Shown here piece after piece: positions 1-6,096 of a DNA stretch of 39,902 bases; position 1 is the stretch's first letter, and every line of letters starts with the position of its first letter. The DNA lies in contig JAZSMZ010000100.1 of NCBI GenBank assembly GCA_045536155.1, positions 1 through 39,902 of the forward strand, in the 5' to 3' direction. Below the pieces are notes generated by a model. It did no database searches. It worked only from the letters and a program-made list of their open reading frames with translations, and had not been told where the DNA came from. Origin of the DNA: JAZQNC01 sp045536155. GTDB lineage: Bacteria > Bacillota > Clostridia > Oscillospirales > CAG-272. The position numbers were made by a program, and so were the translations under genes.

Positions 1-87
1 TAACCTTTTCCTTGGCCATATCCTTTTGTGAAACGAAGAAAATATGTTCGCCGAATTTTTCGGCCTCTTCACAAAGCGCAGCGTAAG
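1..87. repeat. Artifactual duplicate of the lon fragment at 172-258
   Basis: These 87 bases are identical to 172-258 and are separated from them by exactly one sequencing adapter (88-171). A read through a circularised short insert gives insert-adapter-insert, so this copy is a library/assembly artifact and does not continue the lon gene. It should not be annotated as coding. Confidence 0.93.
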
Positions 88-171
88 AAGTCGGAGGCCA
101 AGCGGTCTTAGGAAGACAACACTTGAAACCAACTCCTTGGCTCACAGAACGACATGGCTACGATCCGACTT
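88..171. other. MGI/BGI (DNBSEQ) adapter contamination with 10-nt index
   Basis: The block begins AAGTCGGAGGCCAAGCGGTC, continues through TTAGGAAGACAA (32 nt in all), then has the 10-nt index CACTTGAAAC, then 42 nt ending GCTACGATCCGACTT. These are, from memory, the two standard BGISEQ/DNBSEQ adapter sequences (the second in reverse complement), and the 32+10+42 layout fills the 84-bp gap exactly. It is vector-like contamination left in the contig end, not a mobile element, although its ends look like short inverted repeats (AAGTCGGA/TCCGACTT). Confidence 0.95.
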
Positions 172-367
172 TAACCTTTTCCTTGGCCATATCCTTTTGT
201 GAAACGAAGAAAATATGTTCGCCGAATTTTTCGGCCTCTTCACAAAGCGCAGCGTAAGCCTTTGAAGTGATCTCAAAGCTTATCGGGATCGAGGGAAATA
301 CAACAAGTCCGCGAACGGGCACAACGGGAAGATTAAGTTTTTCGATTTTTTCTGTATACTTGGGCAT
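172..367 (-). CDS. lon: Lon protease, N-terminal fragment (gene runs into contig edge)
   Basis: Lon is the ATP-dependent serine protease that degrades misfolded and regulatory proteins in the cytoplasm. Only about 65 residues of the N-terminal substrate-binding (LON/PUA-like) domain are present. The diagnostic opening is LPVVPVRGLVVFPSIPISFE, which matches the family pattern of LPxLPLRxxVxFPxxxxP. I chose the ATG at 367-365 (MPKYTEKIEKLN) because AAAGGAAAAAG lies just upstream; an in-frame TTG at 421 is possible but has no ribosome site. The reading frame is lost after residue ~65 at the adapter junction (171/172), so the rest of the gene lies on another contig. A consensus promoter lies upstream at 442-470. 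No CIRCE or CtsR box was recognised. Confidence 0.85.
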
Positions 368-441
368 TTTATCTTTTTCCTTTTTGCGGATAGCTAACGT
401 ATTTTTTAAAAATGGCGACAATAAGTCGATTTTAATAATAT

Positions 442-470
442 ATTATATCATATATACGCGTTCTTGTCAA
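442..470 (-). promoter_or_regulatory. Sigma-A promoter of lon
   Basis: On the minus strand a TTGACA -35 box (470-465) and a TATAAT -10 box (447-442) are separated by 17 bp, a full consensus match. It lies about 75 bp upstream of the lon start. Confidence 0.75.
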
Positions 471-536
471 ATGCAATAACATAAACTATTTATGAATAAA
501 AAAGCTTTTTGGCAGTGTCAAACTATCATCTGCCGG

Positions 537-545
537 CATACCTTA
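537..545 (+). promoter_or_regulatory. Possible mother-cell sigma (E/K) -10 element for cotJ operon
   Basis: CATACCTTA resembles the CATA-rich -10 elements of sigma-E and sigma-K promoters and lies about 60 bp upstream of cotJA. A convincing -35 element was not found, so this is a weak call resting mainly on the expected mother-cell expression of cotJ genes. Confidence 0.3.
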
Positions 546-602
546 TCAACGGAGACGTTTCCAAAGTAAGGTTAAAAACAAACGAGAAAGGAAGAAAAGA
601 AA

Positions 603-815
603 TTGAACTACCAACAAAGAACGGCAGGTGCCTCGCCTCAATTTCAGCGTGAGAAATGCGAATATCCCATGCTTGCGATGGTATATGCGCCCCGTCAAAG
701 CTGGCGCATGATATACGACGGTGAAAAGGCACTCGTTAAAGGAACAATATTCGGCGAGCTTGACAAACCCTTTTTGGGCTATGGCAAAGCAAGAGGATGC
801 GAGGTAAGGCGATGA
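603..815 (+). CDS. cotJA: Spore coat-associated protein CotJA
   Basis: CotJA is a small protein of the spore coat cotJ operon, made in the mother cell. The 70-residue product contains the family block PMLAMVYAPRQSWRMIYD followed by AL..GTIF.ELDKPFLG, the conserved middle and end of CotJA proteins. The start is a TTG at 603, with GAAAGGAAG about 10 nt upstream; no ATG fits better. The stop TGA overlaps the cotJB ATG (ATGA, 812-815), so the two are translationally coupled. First gene of cotJA-cotJB-cotJC. Confidence 0.87.
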   Translation: MNYQQRTAGASPQFQREKCEYPMLAMVYAPRQSWRMIYDGEKALVKGTIFGELDKPFLGYGKARGCEVRR

Positions 816-1069
816 ACGAATTCGAAAGAAATCATCTGCTCCGTCAGGTGCAGATGTGCCAATTTGCACTTGTCGACTGCTCCCTCTATCTCGATTCCCA
901 TCCCGATTGCCACGAAGCCGTCGAATACTTTGAAGAACATCTGGAGCACTATCGCAAAGCCGTAGCCGCCTACGAAGAGCACTGTGGGCCGATCACACAA
1001 AAATCTGCCGTCAAAAACGGCAGATGGACGTGGAACGACTCGCCCTGGCCCTGGGAAATATGCCGATAA
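812..1069 (+). CDS. cotJB: Spore coat protein CotJB
   Basis: CotJB is the second protein of the CotJ inner-coat set. The product (85 aa from MNEFERNHLL) has the CotJB pattern: a helical N-terminus (LLRQVQMCQFALVDCSLYLD), a PDCHEAVEYFEEH segment, and a Trp-rich C-terminus (WTWNDSPWPWE). The ATG at 812 lies in the ATGA overlap with cotJA; the in-frame start at 797 would extend into cotJA without a ribosome site of its own. It ends 17 bp before cotJC, with GGAGGAATAA between the two genes. Confidence 0.87.
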   Translation: MNEFERNHLLRQVQMCQFALVDCSLYLDSHPDCHEAVEYFEEHLEHYRKAVAAYEEHCGPITQKSAVKNGRWTWNDSPWPWEICR

Positions 1070-1086
1070 AGGAGGAATAAAACAAT

Positions 1087-1271
1087 ATGTGGAGCTATGA
1101 CAGAACACTTCAGTACCCGGTAAAGATCAAAAATCCCAATCCGGCAATGGCGAAGATCATAATCACCCAGCTTGGCGGTCCCGATGGTGAACTCGGCGCA
1201 TCGCTGCGCTATCTTTCGCAGCGTTTTTCGATGCCCGACAGAAAGATCGTCGGCATGCTGACCGATATTGG
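1087..1271 (+). pseudogene. cotJC: CotJC manganese-catalase-like spore coat protein, 5' part (split gene)
   Basis: CotJC belongs to the manganese catalase (ferritin-like) family and sits in the spore coat. Codons 1-61 (MWSYDRTLQYPVKIKNPNPA to MLTDI) plus GG of codon 62 lie here. At 1270-1271 the gene is interrupted by an integrated element, and the frame then runs into unrelated codons to a stop at 1474-1476. The break falls directly before the TEELAHVE motif, which carries E..H metal-ligand residues in this family, so the 5' product alone cannot be an active catalase. Good ribosome site (GGAGGAATAAAACA). The rest is at 6083-6506; joining GG to A6083 keeps the frame and gives Asp-Ile-Gly-Thr-Glu-Glu, the expected family sequence. 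Confidence 0.92.
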
Positions 1272-1285
1272 TATAGAGGAAAATT
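1258..1285. other. attL, left junction of the cotJC element
   Basis: cotJC sequence ACCGATATT is followed by the core GG (1270-1271) and then element DNA TATAGAGGAAAATTATTG. Only GG is shared with the other junction, as expected for a serine recombinase, which uses a 2-bp crossover. Confidence 0.75.
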
Positions 1286-1309
1286 ATTGTGCATTTACCA
1301 AAAAAGTAA

Positions 1310-1358
1310 AAAATATCTATGAGGGAGTTTTATTTTTCCTCATAGATATTTTGATTTT
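1310..1358. terminator. Strong inverted repeat/terminator at left end of the element
   Basis: A perfect 15-bp inverted repeat (AAAATATCTATGAGG at 1310-1324 and its complement at 1338-1352, 13-nt loop) is followed by GATTTTTTC. It lies 40 bp inside the left junction and would stop cotJ transcripts from entering the element. Its right arm is also one copy of a repeat found at 3070 and 3943. Confidence 0.7.
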
Positions 1359-2174
1359 TTCTTTGGTTTTCCCCCACGGAACCCTTACGGGTTCCTCCCC
1401 CTTTCCTGTTCTTCACCCGCGAAGAACCAAGCGAAAGGCGATGAATTTAGGTTCATCGCCTTACTTATTATTTTAGGGTTGCTGAACTCGCCTAAACTCG
1501 TTCAGCAGAGGTATTAGCATGTCAACATTCAGGTTCAACCTGCCTTGCTCCTTCCAACCCTCACGCCAGAGCGGGTTGTCGCAAGGCAGAGATTCCCCTT
1601 GCAAAAGCAAGGAAAATCTCTAAATTAACACACACGCCGTCGGAGTCTTACAGCAGTGTCAGTCCGAGAGACAAGGTTTTTTCATTGCCTTGCTGTTTCA
1701 ACCCTTTCGGGAAATCTCACCATGCCCTTGATTTCACAAAACAGTTCCTCTTCATGGGTTCCACCCGTAGTTCTTGTTTTTACGTGTCAATTTACTACCA
1801 ACTATTATCACTGCGACAAAGTCATGGGACTGATACATGAAATCGCCGAGCGGACTTATTACTTAGGCTCGCAACACCCGAATTTTTTTAGGTGCTTATC
1901 GGTGTTATGCACCGCCTACCCAAGAATGAGAAAAAGTCCTGTCAATTACTGCCGGCAGGACTTTGATTATTTATGACAATATTTCATACTTATATCAAAG
2001 TTCATTGCTTATCGGGAAGTAATGAACAACGACTTAATTCCATTACCGTGGAATTAGGTCTTTTTTATTTAATTTGATATAAGTATGTAAGATGAAAACC
2101 AAAAATGGGAAAAACCGATTTTAAGTGTTTTGGGGTTCATCACAGAGATTTCAAAAAGAGAATGTCTCTTTTTG
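1359..2174. other. Structured non-coding region of the element
   Basis: About 800 bp without a convincing gene. It contains several hairpins: GGAACCC-TTAC-GGGTTCC (1379-1395), GGCGATGAA..TTCATCGCC (1437-1460), CTGAAC..GTTCAG (1483-1506), AAGTCCTG..CAGGACTT near 1933-1963 and a nested set at 1985-2087. A 106-codon open frame (1656-1976) has no ribosome site and no recognisable product. I see no group II intron domain V or other known RNA family. Confidence 0.5.
1985..2087. repeat. Nested inverted repeats with internal terminator
   Basis: An outer perfect 15-bp repeat (CATACTTATATCAAA at 1985-1999, complement at 2073-2087) encloses TTCATT..AATGAA (about 2001-2025) and a terminator-like stem GACTTAATTCCA/TGGAATTAGGTC (2031-2042/2049-2060) followed by six T. 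Single-stranded, the 103 nt would fold into a multi-branched structure. It could be a lagging-strand initiation site used after conjugative transfer, or a compound terminator; the sequence does not decide between them. Confidence 0.6.
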
Positions 2175-2209
2175 CTTACTGCTTCATGAATGTGAAGTGT
2201 AGTAAGTCA
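2175..2209 (+). other. Candidate oriT with MobV nic site (pMV158 type)
   Basis: CTTCA-TGAATG-TGAAG (2182-2197) with flanking arms CTTACT (2175-2180) and AGTAAG (2201-2206) makes an imperfect hairpin just upstream of the relaxase gene. The stretch CTTCATGAATGTGAAGTGTA matches, position by position with mostly transitions, the pMV158 oriT as I recall it (CTTTATGAATATAAAGTATA). By that alignment the nick would fall between G2206 and T2207 (TAGTAAG/TCA). Confidence 0.72.
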
Positions 2210-2394
2210 ACCTCATAACCGAAGAATGACCGTGTTCTGTCATACTTTTGTTATGAGATTGGTTGAATGTAGTTTCTGCCGTTCGTATCGTAGAACGGTC
2301 GAAACGGAATGAAACCACGACCGAGCGAGGACTTGAAACTGCTACGCAGGGTTAAGAACGAGTGAGGGCGAAGAAAAAGAAAGGAGGAAAGCGA

Positions 2395-3069
2395 ATGGCA
2401 AACTATTGCATAATGAGGTTTCAGAAACATAAAAAGGAAAGCATAGCGAAAGTGGAACGGCACCAAAACGACCGAGAGCATTTGAAGAACCGAGCACATC
2501 CCGAAAGACATAACAAGACAATAAAACGATACCAAGATGAAACTATGCTCCAAACCGTGAAACGATTACAAAAGGAACAAGAAAAGAGGACCGGGAGAAA
2601 GGTCAGAAAAGACGCAGTCGCACTTGTTGAGATTGTGCTGACATTCTCACCCGAAATGGAAGAGCACATTGCACGGAACTTTAAAGAATGGTATTGCAAA
2701 AACATACAATGGTTAAAGGACACATTCGGTGGCGATAACTTGATAAGATGTGATATAAACAGAGACCAAGAGACATTACATCTCCACACCTTTATAGTTC
2801 CTATTGACGAGTATAGTAATTTCAATGCGAAAAAGTGGTTTGGAAAGAAAGAACAACTCGAAAAATTGCAAGACAGTTATGCGGAGTACATGTCAGAATT
2901 CGACTTGGAGAGAGGACTATCAAAGAACATTACCAAAGCAATACACCAGACCAAGCAACAGTATGAAAGAAAAATGGCAAAACTGATTGATGATGTTTTA
3001 GGTGACAAACCGACACCACGAAAAGCAGAACCATTTCAAAGCAGTATTGCAGATGAAATACTCCGCTGA
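2395..3069 (+). CDS. MobV-family relaxase (Mob/Pre), short form
   Basis: MobV relaxases nick oriT, stay bound to the 5' end and lead strand transfer in mobilization. The 224-aa product opens MANYCIMRFQKHKKES and aligns with the MobM/Pre N-terminal domain: His23 in KVERHQNDRE matches the catalytic His22 of pMV158 MobM, GRKVRKDAVALVEIVLT matches the RKDAV strand, and DQETLHLHTFIVP is the metal-binding histidine motif. In that motif the first His of the usual HxDExxPHxH is Asn here. The ATG at 2395 has AAAGGAGGAAAGCGA before it. It lacks the long C-terminal coiled coil of pMV158 MobM (about 490 aa), so it is either a naturally short IME type or truncated. The oriT lies about 190 bp upstream. Confidence 0.85.
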   Translation: MANYCIMRFQKHKKESIAKVERHQNDREHLKNRAHPERHNKTIKRYQDETMLQTVKRLQKEQEKRTGRKVRKDAVALVEIVLTFSPEMEEHIARNFKEWYCKNIQWLKDTFGGDNLIRCDINRDQETLHLHTFIVPIDEYSNFNAKKWFGKKEQLEKLQDSYAEYMSEFDLERGLSKNITKAIHQTKQQYERKMAKLIDDVLGDKPTPRKAEPFQSSIADEILR

Positions 3070-3093
3070 TTTTTCCGCATAGATATTTCAAAA
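3070..3093 (+). repeat. Element-internal direct repeat, copy 2
   Basis: TTTTTCCGCATAGATATTTC and following AAAA lie immediately after the relaxase stop. Nearly identical copies are at 1333-1352 and 3943-3966. Copies 2 and 3 bracket the two small cargo genes. Confidence 0.75.
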
Positions 3094-3115
3094 TATTGAG
3101 AAAGGAGAAAATACA

Positions 3116-3301
3116 ATGGAAGAAAATATGATTTGCGAAGATTGTATCAAAATCAAAGAGTTAGTCAATGAATTAGAATTATATCGAATGGAAGCATTTT
3201 ATGACACAGAGTATTACAAAAAACGACTGAGACAGATAAAAACGGAACTCGATGAAGCAGAAAACAAGTTGAAAGCAATAGAAGAACTTTTGAAAAGATA
3301 A
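3116..3301 (+). CDS. Small coiled-coil protein of unknown function
   Basis: I do not recognise this 61-aa protein. It has a CEDC pair near the N-terminus (residues 8-11) and is then almost entirely helical, with heptad-like spacing of Leu/Ile/Val from KIKELVNELELYR to ENKLKAIEELLKR, typical of a short dimeric coiled coil. The start is well supported by GAGAAAGGAGAAAATACA before the ATG. It lies 46 bp after the relaxase and could be an accessory DNA-processing or regulatory protein, but nothing in the sequence shows that. Confidence 0.7.
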   Translation: MEENMICEDCIKIKELVNELELYRMEAFYDTEYYKKRLRQIKTELDEAENKLKAIEELLKR

Positions 3302-3342
3302 GCACATATTTTCAATTTTTTGTGAATGATACAGACAACCAA

Positions 3343-3371
3343 TTGAAAAACAGCAAAAAATATGATATACT
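3343..3371 (+). promoter_or_regulatory. Sigma-A promoter of the 3425 gene
   Basis: TTGAAA (3343-3348), 17-bp spacer, TATACT (3366-3371), 54 bp upstream of the ATG at 3425. Confidence 0.65.
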
Positions 3372-3424
3372 GAATATGTGAAAACAGTTCGATAAACTTG
3401 AATTTGACGAAGGAATGTGATTGT

Positions 3425-3916
3425 ATGAAGAAAATTGTAATCCCGTCAGCAATAGTGTTGTCAGTCTTAATAATTCTTTGCTTTGTGCCGATTCAATGGA
3501 ATGTTTCGCAGACTATGGCGGTACAGGTTACTGAAGATATGAGTGAAGGCTCTTTCATAGAAACTGAAATGAAAATAGCAGGCAAGTATTACTTTTATTT
3601 GTTCCAACCTGACCGTTTTGATGGAAAAATAGAAATTGCATCTTTTCCTGAAACGGCAGGAAAGAATGTTGATTTTAAGATGACAGGAACCTCGCCCTCC
3701 AGCCTAATTTATCGCAGTTGGACGGGCTCAAAACTAAACAGCGAATCCTTTGGGTTGATTAAAGCAAATTTCGGAATGAAACAGATGATTATTTTTAAGT
3801 CAGATGAAAATGGCGGAATAAATTTAGAGGGAGAACAAACGTGTGTAATTCTTACAGGAACTGCAACACTTGAAGATGCAAGAAAATTGTTAAACGACTT
3901 GCAAAAAACAAGATAA
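3425..3916 (+). CDS. Membrane-anchored or secreted cargo protein, unknown function
   Basis: 163 aa from MKKIVIPSAIVL. A hydrophobic segment at residues ~5-24 (IVIPSAIVLSVLIILCFVPI) after a short Lys-rich start predicts a signal anchor, with the remaining ~140 residues outside the cell as a small beta-rich domain (for example KYYFYLFQPDRFDGKIEIAS). No lipobox or catalytic motif is visible and I recognise no family. The ATG at 3425 was preferred over the upstream GTG at 3398 because it starts the hydrophobic segment and has GAAGGA upstream. It has its own promoter (3343-3371), so it is probably expressed while the element is integrated. Entry exclusion or host-fitness cargo are possible but unsupported. 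Confidence 0.65.
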   Translation: MKKIVIPSAIVLSVLIILCFVPIQWNVSQTMAVQVTEDMSEGSFIETEMKIAGKYYFYLFQPDRFDGKIEIASFPETAGKNVDFKMTGTSPSSLIYRSWTGSKLNSESFGLIKANFGMKQMIIFKSDENGGINLEGEQTCVILTGTATLEDARKLLNDLQKTR

Positions 3917-3942
3917 ATTCCAATTTGTCGGTCTGCCTATCG

Positions 3943-3966
3943 TTTTTCCTCATAGATATTTCAAAA
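3943..3966 (+). repeat. Element-internal direct repeat, copy 3
   Basis: TTTTTCCTCATAGATATTTC plus AAAA, matching 3070-3093 with one difference and the 1333-1352 copy over 19 bases. It lies 26 bp after the stop of the 3425 gene and before the convergent recombinase gene. Confidence 0.75.
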
Positions 3967-3974
3967 ACATCAAA

Positions 3975-4001
3975 AAAAGAGAGGTTCAAAACCTCTCTTT
4001 T
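3975..4001 (-). terminator. Terminator of the recombinase operon
   Basis: AAAGAGAGGTT (3976-3986) pairs with AACCTCTCTTT (3990-4000). On the minus strand the stem is followed by a run of T (complement of 3972-3978). It sits 4 bp beyond the recombinase stop. Confidence 0.75.
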
Positions 4002-4004
4002 GTG

Positions 4005-5765
4005 TTATTCGGTTGTATTTTCCGTAAGTAGTTCATTCTTCGGGCATTCTACGACCTTCTGTGCAAACTCCTCTGCGGTCAGTATCGTAAACTCTGCCGT
4101 GTAGTCCTCACCCCTGCCTACTGTCTTGTATTGCACATACACAGGCATAGGAATGAACGACAGGCGAAACTCAAGCAAATTGTCGGGATAGACAAAAATC
4201 TGCTTTGTTGCTCTCTCATAGTAAACATCGTTCAAATCATCGGCAGAGAGGTCAACCATTTCTTGCAGTTGCTTTATGTAGTCCTCGTATATCCGTATCT
4301 CTGACTCGTTTGAGGTGCTGTCCTGTACCTCTTTCAACTCTCGGCACAGTTTCTCATACTCCGCATTGATAACTCCAATGGTCGCTTGATAAGCATTCTC
4401 TGGAACAGTTCCGCTTATCCATCCCTGTGTGAGTTTCGTGAGTTGGTCTTGTTTCTTTGCAACCTCTTTTTCAAGTTCCGCAATTTTGGCGGTGCTGTCT
4501 TTGGGTTTTGAAAGTTCTTCAATATCCCTTTTCAGTTCTGCGAGAATGGCATCTTTGTTCGGGATAAGGTAGTCCGCAACAATGTCGTGAACGGCGGTTT
4601 TCAGCACTCTGTCGTTCACTCTACGGGCATTACAACCGACCGTGACAGTTTCTCCTGTGTCGAGTGTTATCTGCTTGCGTGCTCCTCTCTGGTGGTTCTC
4701 AAAGCATACCCAAGCACGATAGGGCACGTTCTTCTGCTTCTTATGATAACTGACATATCGCTGACCGCATAAACCGCAATACACCTTGCCACTTGTCCAA
4801 TATCTGTTGGAGTGCTTCGCCTTGATTTCTTCGCTCGGAGATTTTTCGGCAAGAATGGTCTGCACCTTGTTCCAAAGTTCTCGGTCAATGATTGCACTTT
4901 CCGGGTGGTGGTCTTTGGTGTAGTAGGTATAGTATTCCCCTCGGTTGTATTTCTTTTCGTGAGTCAGTGCATTTGGTGTGTATGTCTTGCCCTGTGCCAA
5001 ATCGCCCACATATTTCTCATTGCGGAGTATGCGGAGAATGACGGTATTGCTCCAACCGTGTTTATATCGTTTGGTCGTAATTCCTTGCTGTTCGAGTCGC
5101 CTTGCAATGCGGTGTGTGCCTTCGCCCGCTGCGAACCATTCAAAAATGCTCTTAATAACCGCGGCTTCTTCTGGTATGGTAACAAAGTGCTGTATGCCGA
5201 GTTCGTCCTTGACAATGTTATACCCATACATTTCTTTCCGACCGAAAACAACACCCATCTGCATTTGCTGTTGATGACCCCACTTGACACGGCGAGAGGT
5301 TCTCAAACTTTCCTGCTCGGCATTGGTCGCCGCCTGAGTCAATCTTTCACGGTAGTCATCGCTTTCAGTGTTGATGTCATCGGACAAGAACCAAATATAC
5401 ACACCCTTTCCACGCAGTTCTTCCACGATATTGAGAAGGTCTTGCACGTTTCTGGAGAATCGGGAAACCTCTTTTGTGAGGATAATGTCAATTTTTCCTC
5501 GCCTTGCTTCAAACAGCATACGGTTGAATGCATCTCTCTTTTTGAGCGAAGTGCCGGACAGCCCCTCATCAGCAAATATATCCACATTGCTCCAATTTCT
5601 GTGTGCTTGGAAATATCGTTCAAAAAACTGCTTTTGTGCAATGAGTGAGTTCTTTTGGTCGGTTTCGTCCGTAGATACACGACAGTAGGCACAAACGCGG
5701 TGTGGTTGATTATCCTCTGTTCTTAGTATCTTTTTCTCTGGGTCTGTTCTTTGTGTTGTTCCCAT
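4005..5765 (-). CDS. Large serine recombinase (integrase of the cotJC element)
   Basis: This enzyme catalyses conservative site-specific recombination between attP and attB via a phosphoserine link and a 2-bp staggered cut. The 586 aa show an N-terminal resolvase domain (about 23-170) with the catalytic serine in YCRVSTDE (Ser31) and the SRFSRN arginine region (101-106), a recombinase domain (about 175-300), a zinc ribbon with Cys330, Cys333, Cys354 and Cys378, and a C-terminal coiled coil from about 405 to 455 (EELSKPKDSTAKIAELEKEV), as expected for the TndX/TnpX/phiC31-like class. The ATG at 5765 has AGAGAGGAAG upstream and lies inside the end of the 104-aa ORF, so the two are coupled. It is transcribed from a promoter at the right junction. 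Its presence and the GG core explain the cotJC insertion. No frameshift; likely active. Confidence 0.95.
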   Translation of the reverse strand: MGTTQRTDPEKKILRTEDNQPHRVCAYCRVSTDETDQKNSLIAQKQFFERYFQAHRNWSNVDIFADEGLSGTSLKKRDAFNRMLFEARRGKIDIILTKEVSRFSRNVQDLLNIVEELRGKGVYIWFLSDDINTESDDYRERLTQAATNAEQESLRTSRRVKWGHQQQMQMGVVFGRKEMYGYNIVKDELGIQHFVTIPEEAAVIKSIFEWFAAGEGTHRIARRLEQQGITTKRYKHGWSNTVILRILRNEKYVGDLAQGKTYTPNALTHEKKYNRGEYYTYYTKDHHPESAIIDRELWNKVQTILAEKSPSEEIKAKHSNRYWTSGKVYCGLCGQRYVSYHKKQKNVPYRAWVCFENHQRGARKQITLDTGETVTVGCNARRVNDRVLKTAVHDIVADYLIPNKDAILAELKRDIEELSKPKDSTAKIAELEKEVAKKQDQLTKLTQGWISGTVPENAYQATIGVINAEYEKLCRELKEVQDSTSNESEIRIYEDYIKQLQEMVDLSADDLNDVYYERATKQIFVYPDNLLEFRLSFIPMPVYVQYKTVGRGEDYTAEFTILTAEEFAQKVVECPKNELLTENTTE

Positions 5766-6024
5766 TTTGCACTTCCTCTCTCTTTATACCCATTACATCT
5801 CTTATGTATTTCTTGAACTCGGCAACAAAAACTGCTTGTGTTTCCGGTGTCCGAAAAAGTGCATCTGGGTTTGTAATCAAAAGTGTCTGCTCCTTGCTAT
5901 GTGTATTTACATAGCAATCATATGTTTCAGCAATGAATTTTAGTAATTCATCTTCATTTGCAATGGTGGAAGCGTGAGCAAATTGCTCCCTTGTCATATA
6001 CTCTTTGTATTCGTAAAACTCCAT
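5710..6024 (-). CDS. Small protein co-transcribed with the recombinase
   Basis: 104 aa, family not recognised. It is acidic in its first half (MEFYEYKEYMTREQF, then IANEDELLKFIAETYDCYVN) and strongly basic at its end (NNTKNRPREKDTKNRG), a charge layout compatible with a small DNA-binding or partner protein. The ATG at 6024 follows a near-perfect ribosome site (AGGAGGGG). The last 56 bp overlap the recombinase start, and the gene is first behind the promoter next to attR. A recombination directionality factor or recombinase regulator would fit this position, but there is no sequence motif to prove it. Confidence 0.7.
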   Translation of the reverse strand: MEFYEYKEYMTREQFAHASTIANEDELLKFIAETYDCYVNTHSKEQTLLITNPDALFRTPETQAVFVAEFKKYIRDVMGIKREEVQNGNNTKNRPREKDTKNRG

Positions 6025-6049
6025 TTTTTACCCCTCCTATATACTATAT

Positions 6050-6078
6050 ATTATATCATGCACAATTTCGTTCGTCAA
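6050..6078 (-). promoter_or_regulatory. Recombinase-operon promoter abutting attR
   Basis: Minus strand TTGACG (6078-6073), 17-bp spacer, TATAAT (6055-6050). The -35 box ends only 2 bp from the GG crossover, so recombinase bound at the att site would cover the promoter. This suggests autoregulation. Confidence 0.75.
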
Positions 6079-6096
6079 TAGGAACCGAAGAACTTG
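6066..6096. other. attR, right junction of the cotJC element
   Basis: Element end TTCGTTCGTCAATA, core GG (6081-6082), then cotJC sequence AACCGAAGAACTTGC. Together with attL this predicts attP as CGTCAATA-GG-TATAGAGG and attB as ACCGATATT-GG-AACCGAAG. Confidence 0.75.

Larger units (their letters stand above)
1270..6082. mobile_element. 4.8-kb integrative mobilizable element inserted in cotJC
   Basis: The element is bounded by a shared GG dinucleotide (1270-1271 and 6081-6082) that marks the crossover of a large serine recombinase. Exact excision removes 4811 bp and rebuilds cotJC in frame. It encodes, left to right: a terminator hairpin, ~1 kb of structured non-coding DNA, an oriT, a MobV relaxase, two cargo genes of unknown function, and on the minus strand the recombinase preceded by a 104-aa protein. 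With a relaxase and oriT but no type IV secretion genes it fits an IME that borrows a helper conjugation system. Its position in a late spore-coat gene also resembles the sporulation-intervening elements known in sigK (skin) and spsM (SPbeta). Confidence 0.88.

Noticed and set aside
88..171. Apparent 84-bp insertion sequence with terminal inverted repeats in lon
   Set aside because: It is a sequencing adapter, and the flanking duplication is the read insert, not a target-site duplication.
1656..1976. 106-codon ORF in the cotJC element
   Set aside because: GTG start without a ribosome site, runs through several hairpins, no recognisable product.
4812..5648. 278-codon plus-strand ORF
   Set aside because: Antisense to the serine recombinase, with no start signals.
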